From: Gerris lacustris
Lineage: Eukaryota; Arthropoda; Insecta; Hemiptera; Gerridae
DNA: 64,000 bases
Reading direction: 5' to 3'
Assembly: GCA_951217055.1 (NCBI GenBank)
Contig: OX578280.1
Span: forward strand, 15,167,394-15,231,393
The notes beneath the pieces were generated by a model. It was not told where the DNA came from and made no database searches. It saw only the letters and a program-made list of their open reading frames with translations. The stretch's first letter is position 1. Every line of letters begins with the position of its first letter. Made by a program: the position numbers and the translations under genes. This document shows, one piece after another, positions 63,721 through 64,000 of the stretch.

Positions 63721-64000
63721 TAAAAATATCATCATGTAATCCTTTCGAGCTATTTTATCTTTCCACATAATACATATGTTTAATATTGAAGTGTGGCTAA
63801 TTGTTCGACATAATTCACCACACTTACCTTCACCACACATCAGAGCACTTCACTGTTAGACACTTAACCACATCTCTTGCTTGTTTGGCTTTATTCACAG
63901 ATATTAATTAACAACTTGTTTGTTTTCGTTAACCTCTATAATTTTGAATCAGTAAAATCCAATAATCCTACAAACCTTAAAACACAGAGCTAACCCCTTA
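63721..64000. other. Right edge of the window, unassigned
   Basis: AT-rich, no gene. TTCACCACACTTACCTTCAC with CACACATCAGAGCACTTCAC is a small CA-rich patch. Confidence 0.4.

Overview
The window reads as AT-rich, repeat-dominated animal nuclear DNA, most likely from an arthropod and probably an insect. I base this on the strongly AT-biased composition, long (TA)n tracts, piggyBac- and hAT-type element ends, a possible Helitron 3' end, a LINE reverse-transcriptase relic of the kind common in insects, and many dispersed families with terminal hairpins. I see no intact conventional host gene, no operon and no bacterial gene structure. Almost every open frame is short, starts or ends inside a repeat, or is a fragment of a mobile-element protein. 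Exons of a host gene with long introns cannot be excluded, but I found none I can defend.

Layout: 1-0.4 kb is a 38-bp tandem array. At 1.7-5.9 kb lie a MITE and a 2.7-kb element with long terminal inverted repeats and an 8-bp target duplication (hAT-like), inserted into a copy of a dispersed family (here 'family B') that carries a tRNA-type B-box. At 6.0-7.0 kb a 30-bp tandem array sits inside a fold-back. At 10.15-11.13 kb is a piggyBac-type element with TTAA duplications and a broken transposase. At 13-24 kb are inverted-repeat elements, a 5S rRNA-like fragment, a 553-bp fold-back and an 814-bp TA-flanked element. At 25-31 kb are nested copies of families A and C and two arrays of a 51-bp (17-codon) repeat. 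At 32-37 kb are a 1.27-kb hAT-like element, a tRNA-derived SINE and a 75-bp tandem array. At 37-40 kb are two copies of an element with a short acidic reading frame and a cluster of fold-back MITEs with a perfect 34-bp hairpin. At 41.17-43.14 kb is a 41-bp satellite with multi-monomer higher-order structure. At 45-64 kb are more copies of the same families, nested hAT-like MITEs, a probable Helitron end and a LINE relic.

The working unit of this region is the nested transposon. Five insertions are delimited by matching target duplications (hAT-like at 2644, 32279, 49142 and 56952; piggyBac at 10153), and two more by a TA (19508, 23244). Several sit in recognisable older repeats, so an order of insertion can be read. 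The most unusual signals are: (i) a recurring CTGANGA-hairpin-GAAA motif, resembling a hammerhead-ribozyme core, at about eight places, twice in mirrored pairs; (ii) the 17-codon minisatellite in a relic reading frame found at two loci; (iii) the 41-bp satellite with 19-monomer periodic blocks; (iv) complementary poly-C/poly-G tracts at mirrored positions in the arms of two unrelated inverted-repeat elements. Family letters A-O are local labels of mine, not database names.
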